NCBI GenBank assembly: GCA_020853575.1
Contig: JADYYP010000070.1
Location: forward strand, 1 to 46,770
DNA length: 46,770 nucleotides
DNA from: Planctomycetota bacterium
GTDB taxonomy: Bacteria; Planctomycetota; UBA1135; GCA-002686595
Direction: 5' to 3'
Under the pieces are notes generated by a model that saw nothing but the letters and a program-made list of their open reading frames with translations, searched no databases and had not been told where the DNA came from. Both the position numbers and the translations under genes were made by a program. Below, one piece after another: positions 24,515 through 32,900 of the stretch. Every line of letters starts with the position of its first letter. The stretch's first letter is position 1.

Positions 24515-27214
24515 ATGGACGACGCTCGCCGACCGGACCCGGAGGAGTTGCTCGCGCGCGCGGCGCGCGAGGAGCGCCTGGCGAAGCGCGGCAAGCTGAA
24601 GATCTACTTCGGCGCGGCGCCGGGCGTGGGCAAGACCTTCGCGATGCTCGAGGGCGCGCAGGCTCGGCGGCGCCACGGGCTCGACGTCGTGGTCGGCTGG
24701 ATGGAGACGCACGGACGGCGCGAGACCGAGGATCTGGCGCGCGATCTGGAGCGACTGGCCCCGCGACAAGTCGACTACCGCGGCGTGAAGCTCTCGGAAT
24801 TCGATCTCGACGGGGCGCTGGCGCGCCGACCGGGGTTGCTGCTGCTCGACGAGCTGGCGCACACCAACGCGGCCGGCTCGCGTCATGCGCGGCGCTGGCA
24901 AGACATCGAGGAGTTGCTCGAGGCGGGCCTCGACGTGCACACGACGCTCAACGTGCAACACGTCGAGAGCCTCAACGACATCGTCGAGCAGATCATCGGC
25001 GTGCGCGTGCGCGAGACCGTGCCGGACCGGGTCTTCGACGCCGCCGACGAGGTCGAGTTGGTCGACCTGCCGCCCGACGAACTGCTCAGCCGCTTGCGCG
25101 AGGGCAAGGTCTACGTGCCGCTGCAAGCGGAGCGCGCGGCGCAGAACTTCTTCCGCAAGGAGAACCTGCTGGCGCTGCGCGAGCTCGCGCTGCGTCGCAC
25201 CGCGGAACGCGTCGACGCCCAGACGGACGAGTTTCGGCGCGCACACGGCCTGGCGGGCATCTGGAGCGTGCGCGAGCGCGTCGTCGCCGTCCTCGAGGCG
25301 CGCACCGATGCGACCAACATCGTGCGCGCGGCGTACCGCGTGGCCGCTCGGGCACGCGCGCCTTGGATGGCACTGAACGTCGAAACGCCCGAGGTGCAGC
25401 GCTTGGCGGAGCCCGATCGCGAGCGACTGGACGAAGCGCTCGAGTTGGCGCGGCGCCTTGGAGCGGAGGCCGCGGTCGTGCGCGGGGTGGATTTCGTCGA
25501 GGAAATCCTGGCCTTCGCCCGCGAGCGCCGCGCGACGCACGTCCTGATCTCGCGCCCGACCGGGTCGGGATGGCGGCGGCTGGCGCGGGCCTGGACCTTG
25601 GTCCGCTTGGCGCGCGACGCCGGCGCGATCGACGTGCTCGTCACGGCGGGCGAGGCGCACGACGCCGCGCCGGCGCGCGGAGTGGCGCGACCCAGCGTCG
25701 TCGTCGGACGCCACTTCGCGTACGCGCTCGCGGCCGTGTCGGCGAGCACTGCGCTGTGCTGGAGCGTGCGTTCGGTGACATCGCTCGCCGATCACGTGAT
25801 GATCTACTTGCTCGGCGTGCTGGTGGTCGCGAGCCGGCTGCCGCGCTTGCCTTCGCTCGTAGCGGCGATCGCCAGCGTGGTGGCGTTGGACTTCTTCTTC
25901 GTGCCGCCCTATTTCCGTTTCGCGGTGGCCGACGTGCAGCACGTCTTGTCGTTCGTGGTGATGCTCGCAGTGGGACTGATCGTGAGCTCGTACACCGTGC
26001 GCTTGCGCGAGCAGGCCGACGCCGCGAGCCAGCGAGAGCGCCGCACCGCCGCGCTGTATGCGATGAGCCGGCAATTCGTGATCGAAACCGGCGTCGGGGA
26101 GATCGCTTCGACGGCGATCCGCTACATCCGCGAGATCGTCGACACCGAGACCTTCATCCTGCTCGCGGACCGCTCGAGCAACCTCTCGCCCTGCGGCGGC
26201 GAGGGCGCGTGGGTCGCCGGCGACGAGCGCGAGCTCGCGGCGGCGCGCTTGGTGCACGAGCACGGCCGTCTCGCGGGCTATGGCACCGACACACTGCCGG
26301 GCTCGCAGTGTCTGTACATTCCGCTCGTGGGATCGGCCGGTCACTTGGGCGTGTTCGGCGTGGCGCTGGCGCGCCGCGCGGCGCCGCTGACGGCGTTCCA
26401 GTGGCAAGCGCTCGAGACCTTCGTGGCGCAGACCGCGCTGGCGATCGAGCGCGCGCTGCTCGTCGAACGCACGGCGACGGCACAGGTCGCGGTCGAGGCC
26501 GAACGAGCGCGCGGTGAGCTCCTGAGCGCGGTGACGCACGACGTGCGCACGCCGCTGACGGCGATCCACGGCTCGGCGCAGACCCTGATCGCGACCGGCG
26601 GCGAGCTCGCGCCCGAGCGGCGGCTCGAGCTGCTCGAGGTCATTCGCGACGAGAGCGAGCGGCTGTCGCGCTTGGTCAGCGACCTGCTCGAGCTGACACG
26701 CATCGAGTCGGGAACGCTGCGCGTGCGCAAGGAGCCTTGTCCAGTCGACGACGTGATCGACTCCGCGGTCGAGCGACTCGAGAGCAAGCTGGCGGGGCGC
26801 ACGGTGACGCGCGCCGTGCCCGGCGAGGTGCTGGTCGCGGCGCTCGACCCCGTGCTGTTCGAGCACGTGTTGGTCAATCTGATCGAGAACGCGACCAAGT
26901 ACACGCCGCCGGAGACACCGATCGAGGTGCGTGCGTTCGAGCGCGAGGGCGCCGTGGTGTTCGAGGTCTCCGATCGCGGTCCGGGGATCGCGCCCGCGGA
27001 GTTGGAGCGAATCTTCGAGCGCTTCTATCGCGCGTGCGATGGCGACCGCGGCGGCGGAACGGGCCTGGGGCTGACGGTCTCACGGGCCATCGTGCGCGCG
27101 CACGACGGGCGGATCTCGGCCGAGAACCGAGCCGGTGGGGGAGCGACGTTTCGCGTGGAGCTACCCGCGAGCGGACCTCTCGCCCAGCGTGCGAGCGCGG
27201 AGCGCGCGCGATGA
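24515..27214 (+). CDS. kdpD: Osmosensitive K+ sensor histidine kinase KdpD
   Basis: 899 residues with the whole KdpD architecture. The N-terminal KdpD domain has Walker A GAAPGVGKT at 33-41 and DELAHTN at 112-118. A USP-like domain lies at about 250-380, then four closely spaced membrane helices (DUF4118, about 405-500), a GAF region, and the kinase core with phospho-acceptor His675 in VTHDVRTPLTAI, N-box NLIENATKYTP, and G boxes DRGPGIAP and GGGTGLGL. It senses low K+ or osmotic change and phosphorylates KdpE. It lies 15 bp after kdpC and overlaps kdpE by ATGA, so pump and regulator are one operon. Confidence 0.97.
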   Translation: MDDARRPDPEELLARAAREERLAKRGKLKIYFGAAPGVGKTFAMLEGAQARRRHGLDVVVGWMETHGRRETEDLARDLERLAPRQVDYRGVKLSEFDLDGALARRPGLLLLDELAHTNAAGSRHARRWQDIEELLEAGLDVHTTLNVQHVESLNDIVEQIIGVRVRETVPDRVFDAADEVELVDLPPDELLSRLREGKVYVPLQAERAAQNFFRKENLLALRELALRRTAERVDAQTDEFRRAHGLAGIWSVRERVVAVLEARTDATNIVRAAYRVAARARAPWMALNVETPEVQRLAEPDRERLDEALELARRLGAEAAVVRGVDFVEEILAFARERRATHVLISRPTGSGWRRLARAWTLVRLARDAGAIDVLVTAGEAHDAAPARGVARPSVVVGRHFAYALAAVSASTALCWSVRSVTSLADHVMIYLLGVLVVASRLPRLPSLVAAIASVVALDFFFVPPYFRFAVADVQHVLSFVVMLAVGLIVSSYTVRLREQADAASQRERRTAALYAMSRQFVIETGVGEIASTAIRYIREIVDTETFILLADRSSNLSPCGGEGAWVAGDERELAAARLVHEHGRLAGYGTDTLPGSQCLYIPLVGSAGHLGVFGVALARRAAPLTAFQWQALETFVAQTALAIERALLVERTATAQVAVEAERARGELLSAVTHDVRTPLTAIHGSAQTLIATGGELAPERRLELLEVIRDESERLSRLVSDLLELTRIESGTLRVRKEPCPVDDVIDSAVERLESKLAGRTVTRAVPGEVLVAALDPVLFEHVLVNLIENATKYTPPETPIEVRAFEREGAVVFEVSDRGPGIAPAELERIFERFYRACDGDRGGGTGLGLTVSRAIVRAHDGRISAENRAGGGATFRVELPASGPLAQRASAERAR

Positions 27215-27942
27215 GCGCGGCGCCGTCGGAGTCGGGCACGCCGCCTCTGGTCCTGCTGGTCGAGGACGAGCTCCCGCTGGTGCGCTTCATCGAGGCCAGC
27301 CTGACGAGTGCCGGCTATCGAGTGCTCCACGCCGCGAGCGGAGCGCAGGCCACGCGCATGGCGACGCAATACGTGCCCGACCTGGTGCTGCTCGACCTCG
27401 GATTGCCCGACGTCGACGGCCTGACGGTGCTCGCGACGCTGCGGGTTTGGTTCCGCGGCCCGATCCTGATCGTGTCCGCGCGCGGGCAGGAGCGCCGCAA
27501 GGTCGAAGCGCTCGACGCCGGAGCGGACGACTACGTGACCAAGCCTTTCGGCATTCCCGAGCTGCTCGCGCGCATCCGCGTCGCGCTGCGACACGTGGCG
27601 CGCGAGGCGACGCGCGCCGCGTGCACCGTGCTCGAGAACGGCCCGTTGCGCATCGACCTCGAGGCCCGGCGCGTGACCTGCGCCGGGCGCGAAGTGCATC
27701 TCACGCCGATCGAGTTCAAGTTGCTGCTCACGCTCGCTCGGCACGTCGGCAAGGTCGTGACGCAGCGCCAGTTGCTCGAGGACGTCTGGGGACCGCGCAG
27801 CACCGAGGAGACGCAGTACTTGCGCGTCTACATGACGCACCTGCGGCGCAAGCTGGACCCGGGTCCGAGCGGGCCGCGCTTGTTCAGCACCGAGGCTGGA
27901 GTCGGCTACCGCTTGGAGAGCATCGAAGACACCGGCGCGTGA
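27211..27942 (+). CDS. kdpE: Two-component response regulator KdpE
   Basis: 243 residues: receiver domain with acidic residues VEDE (17-20), phospho-acceptor Asp62 in LVLLDLGLPDVDG and Lys111 in YVTKPF, then an OmpR/PhoB-type winged helix (about 140-240) with LTPIEFKLLLTLARH and LRVYMTHLRRKL. It activates kdp transcription when phosphorylated by KdpD. The ATG overlaps the kdpD stop. It converges on the PACE gene with only 6 bp between stops, leaving no room for a separate terminator. Confidence 0.96.
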   Translation: MSAAPSESGTPPLVLLVEDELPLVRFIEASLTSAGYRVLHAASGAQATRMATQYVPDLVLLDLGLPDVDGLTVLATLRVWFRGPILIVSARGQERRKVEALDAGADDYVTKPFGIPELLARIRVALRHVAREATRAACTVLENGPLRIDLEARRVTCAGREVHLTPIEFKLLLTLARHVGKVVTQRQLLEDVWGPRSTEETQYLRVYMTHLRRKLDPGPSGPRLFSTEAGVGYRLESIEDTGA

Positions 27943-27948
27943 GCTCCG

Positions 27949-28416
27949 TCAGCGCCGGACCGCCAGCACCGTCAGCGGCACCGCGGCTCGGCGCACGGGC
28001 CGCAGGCGGTCGTAGCAGCAGTGGAAGGCGTAGCCGTACGCGGCGTAGACCGTGGTCAGCGCGAGATCCGCAACCAGAGCCTCGGCCCAATCGAGATCAG
28101 CCCACAGCACCAGCACGGGACAGCTGACGAGCATCGCGCCGAGCTCGTGCGCCAGCGTGTGCAGGATGCGGACGCGGTGTGGTCGCTCGCTCGCGACACG
28201 CGCGCACCAGCGGGCTTCGCCGGCGTCGAACAGGGTGTTGAACGCGGCCGACCAGGCCATCACCGATAGCGACAGCAGCGCGAGCAGCGAGCACGACTCG
28301 TGCAGTGCTCGCGCGCTGGCCCAACCGTAGAGCGGTGTCACCAAGCACAGGCCGAGGGCTTCGAACCACAGGGTCTGGTGCAGGCGTTCACGGGGCGTGC
28401 GCTGGACGTAGTGCAT
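27949..28416 (-). CDS. PACE-family efflux transporter
   Basis: 155 residues arranged as two tandem two-helix units, each opening with an Arg-rich amphipathic motif: RTPRERLHQTLWFEALGL and RPHRVRILHTLAHELGAM. The first unit has the typical SVMAWSAAFNTLFD block; the second ends VYAAYGYAFHCCYDRLRP. This is the bacterial transmembrane pair layout of the proteobacterial antimicrobial compound efflux (PACE/AceI) family, which exports biocides such as chlorhexidine or short diamines. ATG 28416 is preferred over TTG 28437. There is no clear ribosome site; instead an inverted repeat abuts the start codon. It may be co-transcribed with guaD 82 bp upstream. Confidence 0.85.
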   Translation of the reverse strand: MHYVQRTPRERLHQTLWFEALGLCLVTPLYGWASARALHESCSLLALLSLSVMAWSAAFNTLFDAGEARWCARVASERPHRVRILHTLAHELGAMLVSCPVLVLWADLDWAEALVADLALTTVYAAYGYAFHCCYDRLRPVRRAAVPLTVLAVRR

Positions 28417-28417
28417 G

Positions 28418-28463
28418 GGGAGCGGCGTTCCACGCAACCTGGCGCAACGTGGGGCGCGCTCCC
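28418..28463 (-). promoter_or_regulatory. Nested inverted repeat abutting the PACE start codon
   Basis: Read in the PACE mRNA sense, GGGAGCG (28463-28457) pairs perfectly with CGCTCCC (28424-28418). Inside it, CCACG (28452-28448) pairs with CGTGG (28434-28430) around a 13-nt loop. The base of the stem is one nucleotide from the ATG at 28416. It could limit translation initiation or be the downstream terminator of guaD. There is no T-tract, which makes the second reading weaker. Confidence 0.35.
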
Positions 28464-28498
28464 GCCACGGAATCCCGCGGGAATCCGCGGGTTGGCTC

Positions 28499-28972
28499 TC
28501 AATATCCGCGCTTGCCCGAGCTGCGCGCCCAATCGACGAAGGCGGCCAACCCGGCCTCGCGCGACAGCTGCTCGGTCGGGAGCTTGCGCGCGGCGATCGG
28601 GAGCTCGAGCTCGCGGTAGATCAAGTCGTCGTCGAAACCGACCGCCGCGGCGTCCGCGCGCGTGCAAGCGAACACCAAGCGCGCCGGCCGCGCCCAGTAC
28701 AGCGCTCCGAGACACATCGGGCAGGGCTCGCAGCTCGAATACACGGTGCAGCCCTCGAGCTGGAAGCTGGAGAGCTTCTCGCAGGCCGCGCGCAGCGCGA
28801 CGACCTCCGCGTGGGCCGTCGGGTCGTTCCACAGCGTGACGCGGTTCTGGCCCTCGGCGATGCACGCCCCGGCGCGCACCACCACGGCGCCAAAGGGGCC
28901 GCCGCCGCTGGCGACCGAATGGCGCGCCAGCTCGATCGCTCGCTCGATCCAGTGTTCGTCGCCGGGCTGCAT
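28499..28972 (-). CDS. guaD: Guanine deaminase (cytidine/deoxycytidylate deaminase fold)
   Basis: 157 residues, the length of Bacillus-type GuaD. Zinc ligands are His54 in PTAHAEVVAL (with Glu56 as proton shuttle) and Cys84/Cys87 in CEPCPMCLGALYWARP. The GuaD-specific blocks GPFGAVVV, IAEGQNRVTLWNDPTAHAE and GFDDDLIYRELELP are all present, and the C-terminus ends KRGY, close to the family's aromatic end. It converts guanine to xanthine in purine salvage/catabolism. I chose ATG 28972 for length; ATG 29005, with GAGG 9 bases upstream, would add 11 residues. Confidence 0.85.
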   Translation of the reverse strand: MQPGDEHWIERAIELARHSVASGGGPFGAVVVRAGACIAEGQNRVTLWNDPTAHAEVVALRAACEKLSSFQLEGCTVYSSCEPCPMCLGALYWARPARLVFACTRADAAAVGFDDDLIYRELELPIAARKLPTEQLSREAGLAAFVDWARSSGKRGY

Positions 28973-29160
28973 CGGCGCGAGAATCGCGCACGGGAGCTCG
29001 CGCATCAAGCGTCGCCTCGAGCCCTGGGGGCGGGCGCGGTCCTGTCGGCTCGCACCGAGAGGCGATGGCACGCCGCGGGGTCCGCAGTAGGCTGACGCTC
29101 CGCGCGCACTCGCCGCGCCCTCCCGTTCCGCGTCCGAGGTCCGAGTCTCGAGGCTCTCCG

Positions 29161-31575
29161 ATGTCGCTCTTCCTGTGCGCCGCTGTCTTGGCCTGGTCCG
29201 CTCCGCAAGGCGTCGCTTACCGCGAGCCGCCGCAGGCGATCGTCGACTTGGTCGACGCTCCGCTCGCGCCCACGCCGCGCGTCAGTCCCACGGGCCGGTG
29301 GATCCTGTTCGTCGAGCGCCCGGCGCTGCCGAGCATCGCCGACGTCGCGCGTCCGTGGATCGGGCTCGCCGGCTTGCGGCTCGACCCGCGCACCAACGCC
29401 CCACACCAGACGAGCTTCGACACCGGGCTCGTGTTGCGCGAGCTCGAGGGCCGCGAGCAGCGACGCGTGCCGCTGCCCAACGGCGCGCGCATCGGCAGCG
29501 TCGCCTGGTCGCACCACGACAAGCTGTTCGCGTTCACGCTCGTGAACGAGGACGGCGTCGAGCTGTGGTGCTGCGATGCGCTCGAGCTCGTTCCACGCCG
29601 CGTCGCCGAAGGGCTCAACACGCTGTTCGACGGCTTCCAGTGGATGCCGGACGGAACCACGCTGGCCTATGCGCGCATTCCCGCGGCGCGCGGTGCGGCT
29701 CCCCAGGCGCCGCGCGCTCCCGAGGGACCCGCCGTGCAGGAATCGAGCGGCCGCAAGTCGCCCGCGCGCACCTTCCAGGACTTGTTGCGCGACGAGCACG
29801 ACAGCGCGCTGCTCGAGCATTACGCGCAGGCGCAGCTCGCGACCGTGAGCTGGGACGGCAAGCGTCGCGCGGACATCGGCGCACCGGGCGCGTTGCTCTC
29901 GTTCGAGAGCTCACCCGACCAGTTGTGTTGGCTGGTGACGACGCTCGAGCGCCCCTACTCCTACGTGATGACGCTCGAGCGTTTTCCGTCGCGCACGGAG
30001 GTCTGGGACGCCAGCGGCAAGCGCGTGCGCGAGATCGAGCGCCACGGGTTGCTCGACTCGATCCCGATCGAGGGCGTGCCGACCGGTCCGCGCTCGATCG
30101 CGTGGCGTGCGAGCAAGCCGGCGACGCTGGTGTGGCTCGAAGCCCTCGACGGCGGTGATCCAAAGGTCAAGGTGCCGCACCGGGATCGTTGGATGGAGCT
30201 CGATCTGCGCTCGAAGAGCGAGCCCCGCGAGTTCCTCAAGGTCGAGCATCGCGCGCGCGGCTTGGTGTGGTTCCGCGAGCCGACGTTGGTGGTCGCGAGC
30301 GAGTTCGACCGCGACCGCAGGTGGGTGCGCGCGACGTTGCACGACCTCAGCGGCGCTCGCGCGAGCGTCGTGCTCGAGGACCGCAACCAGAACGACCGCT
30401 ACGGCAATCCGGGCTCGATCCTGAGCGAGCCCCTGCCCGACGGCACGCGCGTCGCGCGCCAGGTGGGTGACTGGATCTTCCGCAGCGGCGAGGGCGACTC
30501 CCCCGAGGGCGCGCGACCGTTCCTCGATCGCCAGAGCCTGGCCAGCAGGACCAGCGAGCGCCTGTGGCGTTGCCAGGAAAACGCCTACGAGAGCGTGGCG
30601 AGCATCGTGCGCGTCGACGCCACCGCGATGCCGACCTTGGTCACGCGGCGTGAGTCGCCCAGCGAGCCGCCCAATCTGTGGTTGCGCGACTTGGCGGCGC
30701 GCAGCGAGCGCCAACTCTCGGACTTCGCCGATCCGCAGCCGTCGATCCGCGGCATCCACAAGGAGCTGGTCAAGTACCAGCGCAGCGATGGGGTGCAGCT
30801 CTCGGCGACGCTCTACTTGCCGGCCGACTACCGTCCGGGGACGCGCCTGCCGCTGGTCGTGTGGGCCTATCCACTCGAGTACACCGATCCCGCGACCGCC
30901 GGTCAGGTCTCGGGGTCGCCGCAGCGCTTCACCACCATCCGCGGCTCCTCGCACCTGTTCTTCCTGACGCAGGGCTACGCGGTGATGGACGAGGCGACCA
31001 TGCCGGTGGTCGGCGATCCGGAGACGATGAACGACACGTTCCTCGAGCAGATCGCGGCCTCGGCCAAGGCGGCGATCGACTACGCCGTGGCGCGCGGCGT
31101 CGCGGATCCGGCGCGCGTCGGCGTCGGCGGACACAGCTACGGGGCCTTCATGACCGCCAACTTGCTCGCGCACACCGACCTGTTCCGCGCCGGCTGCGCG
31201 CGCAGCGGCGCATACAACCGCTCGCTGACGCCCTTCGGTTTCCAGAGCGAGCGGCGCACCCTGTGGGAGGCGCCCGAGGTGTACGAGCTGCTCTCGCCCT
31301 TCCAGCACGCGCACAAGATCAACGAGCCCTTGCTGCTGATCCACGGCGAGAAGGACTCGAACCCCGGCACGTTCCCGATCCAGTCCGAGCGGCTCTACCA
31401 AGCGATCGCCGGCAACGGTGGCACCGTGCGCTGGGTGGTCCTGCCAGAGGAAAGCCACGGCTACGCCGCGCGCGAGTCCGTGCTGCACACACTGGCCGAG
31501 ATGCTCGGTTGGTTCGACCGCTACGTGAAAGCTGCGGCGCCGATCGAGGACGCGGCAGCGACGGAGCGGCGCTGA
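29161..31575 (+). CDS. S9-family serine peptidase, glutamyl endopeptidase (S9D)-like
   Basis: 804 residues: short signal peptide (SLFLCAAVLAWSAPQG), an N-terminal seven-bladed-propeller region (about 40-540), then an alpha/beta-hydrolase domain. The triad is Ser659 in GVGGHSYGAFM, Asp732 in LLIHGEKDSNPGT and His766 in PEESHGYAARES. Blocks such as RSGAYNRSLTPFGFQSE and RTLWEAPEVYE are the hallmark of the S9D glutamyl-endopeptidase branch known from plastids and bacteria, rather than prolyl oligopeptidase proper. It probably cleaves peptides in the periplasm. Start ATG 29161 was chosen because it gives the signal peptide; the frame is open upstream without homology. Confidence 0.9.
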   Translation: MSLFLCAAVLAWSAPQGVAYREPPQAIVDLVDAPLAPTPRVSPTGRWILFVERPALPSIADVARPWIGLAGLRLDPRTNAPHQTSFDTGLVLRELEGREQRRVPLPNGARIGSVAWSHHDKLFAFTLVNEDGVELWCCDALELVPRRVAEGLNTLFDGFQWMPDGTTLAYARIPAARGAAPQAPRAPEGPAVQESSGRKSPARTFQDLLRDEHDSALLEHYAQAQLATVSWDGKRRADIGAPGALLSFESSPDQLCWLVTTLERPYSYVMTLERFPSRTEVWDASGKRVREIERHGLLDSIPIEGVPTGPRSIAWRASKPATLVWLEALDGGDPKVKVPHRDRWMELDLRSKSEPREFLKVEHRARGLVWFREPTLVVASEFDRDRRWVRATLHDLSGARASVVLEDRNQNDRYGNPGSILSEPLPDGTRVARQVGDWIFRSGEGDSPEGARPFLDRQSLASRTSERLWRCQENAYESVASIVRVDATAMPTLVTRRESPSEPPNLWLRDLAARSERQLSDFADPQPSIRGIHKELVKYQRSDGVQLSATLYLPADYRPGTRLPLVVWAYPLEYTDPATAGQVSGSPQRFTTIRGSSHLFFLTQGYAVMDEATMPVVGDPETMNDTFLEQIAASAKAAIDYAVARGVADPARVGVGGHSYGAFMTANLLAHTDLFRAGCARSGAYNRSLTPFGFQSERRTLWEAPEVYELLSPFQHAHKINEPLLLIHGEKDSNPGTFPIQSERLYQAIAGNGGTVRWVVLPEESHGYAARESVLHTLAEMLGWFDRYVKAAAPIEDAAATERR

Positions 31576-31675
31576 CGGCGCGCGCCTCGCGCACCTTTCG
31601 CGTTACGCCGGCGTAGCGCCGTGCGACCAGTCTCGAACCGGAGTCCTGCGGGCGCGTGGCGTTCGTTTCGGCGGA

Positions 31676-31726
31676 AGCTCCCCAAGTCCTGGGGTGAGCG
31701 GGAGCTACGCCGCCGCAGGCTGCGGC
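31676..31726. other. Two adjacent hairpins in the gap after the S9D gene
   Basis: In the 212-bp gap 31576-31787, AGCT...AGCT (31676-31679/31703-31706) encloses CCCCA/TGGGG (31680-31684/31690-31694), followed at once by GCCGCA/TGCGGC (31712-31717/31721-31726) with a 3-nt loop. A 12-bp palindrome TACGCCGGCGTA lies nearby at about 31603. They could end the S9D transcript or form the leader of the next gene. There is no T-tract. Confidence 0.3.
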
Positions 31727-31787
31727 ACCGCAGTTGCCAAGCGGCGCGCTCTTCACGTTCGCCTTGCAATCCAACCCATCGCTCCAC

Positions 31788-32720
31788 ATGCGTCTTCGCT
31801 CCATCGGCATCCTGCTCGCCGCCGCTTCGCTCGCGATCCTCTGGCCCGCGCTCGCCTGCCAGGCTCCGCTGACCAAGCCCGAGCTCAAGCTCGACACGAA
31901 GTCCGGCGAGCCGGTCGGACTGCACAGCTACAAGCGCTGGTCGGACAAGATCGCGCAAGGTGCCGAGCCCGAGGGTGAAGCGGCCTTCGCGAACCTCGCT
32001 GCTCTGGGCATCAAGAACATCCTCTCGGTCGACGGCACTCCGACCGAGGTGGAGCTGGCGGCGAAGTACGGCCTGCGCTACGTGCACGTTCCGATCGGCT
32101 ACGACGGCATCACGGACAGCGAGGCGCTCCAGATCGTCAAGGCCGTCGAGGACACCGAGGGACCGATCTACGTGCACTGCCACCACGGACTGCACCGCGG
32201 TCCGGCGGCGGCGATGCTCGCGCGGCGCGCGCTCGAGGGCCTCTCGGCCGAGCAGGCGGCCGCGGACATGAAGGCCTCGGGGACCAGCCCCAGGTACGCG
32301 GGCCTGTACCGCGACGTGCAGAACTTCGCCAAGCCCAGCGACAGCGCGCTGGCCGCATGCCCGATGCCGCCGGCGCTGCGCGCGCCCAAGGGCATGGTGC
32401 AGTCGATGGTCAAGATCAACCGCAGCTGGGACTTCGTGCTGCAGGGTGGGAGCGCCAAGTGGGGCAAGCTCGCCGATCACCCCGACATCGACCTGGCCCA
32501 CGAGGTCGGCATGATCGAGAACGTGCTGCGCGGGCTGCACGAGGCCGAGCAGAAGAAGGCCACTCCCGATTCCAAGCTGGTCACGTTGTTCGGCGAAGCG
32601 CAGCAGGCCTCGGTCGAGCTCGAGAGCGCGATCCGCGCCGGACAAGTCGATGCGTCCGACCAAGCCTTCAAGCGCCTGAAGGCGTCTTGCGACGCGTGCC
32701 ACGCCGACTACCGCAACTGA
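31788..32720 (+). CDS. Fusion: tyrosine-phosphatase-like domain + cytochrome c-type heme domain
   Basis: 310 residues with an export signal (RSIGILLAAASLAILWPALAC). Residues ~35-185 resemble a dual-specificity/tyrosine phosphatase-like domain: GIKNILSVDGTPTEVELA, YGLRYVHVPIGYDGI, and a P-loop VHCHHGLHRGPAA where Cys131-x5-Arg137 fits the CX5R signature. Residues ~200-310 look like a helical cytochrome c'-type domain ending with a heme attachment motif CDACH (Cys301, Cys304, His305) six residues from the C-terminus. Both halves are in one continuous frame, so one exported protein would carry a phosphatase-like site and a covalent heme. Start ATG 31788 was chosen for the signal peptide. No ccm genes are in the window. 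Confidence 0.75.
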   Translation: MRLRSIGILLAAASLAILWPALACQAPLTKPELKLDTKSGEPVGLHSYKRWSDKIAQGAEPEGEAAFANLAALGIKNILSVDGTPTEVELAAKYGLRYVHVPIGYDGITDSEALQIVKAVEDTEGPIYVHCHHGLHRGPAAAMLARRALEGLSAEQAAADMKASGTSPRYAGLYRDVQNFAKPSDSALAACPMPPALRAPKGMVQSMVKINRSWDFVLQGGSAKWGKLADHPDIDLAHEVGMIENVLRGLHEAEQKKATPDSKLVTLFGEAQQASVELESAIRAGQVDASDQAFKRLKASCDACHADYRN

Positions 32721-32900
32721 GCGGCGCTCGGAGAGCGCATTGAATGCAGGGCGCGCGCGCAGTGGCGTGGCGCGCCCTGCGCCACTCAGCGGGGGCGCTC
32801 GAGCGCGCTCCGGCGGTTCGATGGCCTTGCGCGGGCCCGCGGGTGCTCGACCAACGCGCCAGCGCGCGGCGCAACGGACGACGCTATCCTCCTCGCCCCG

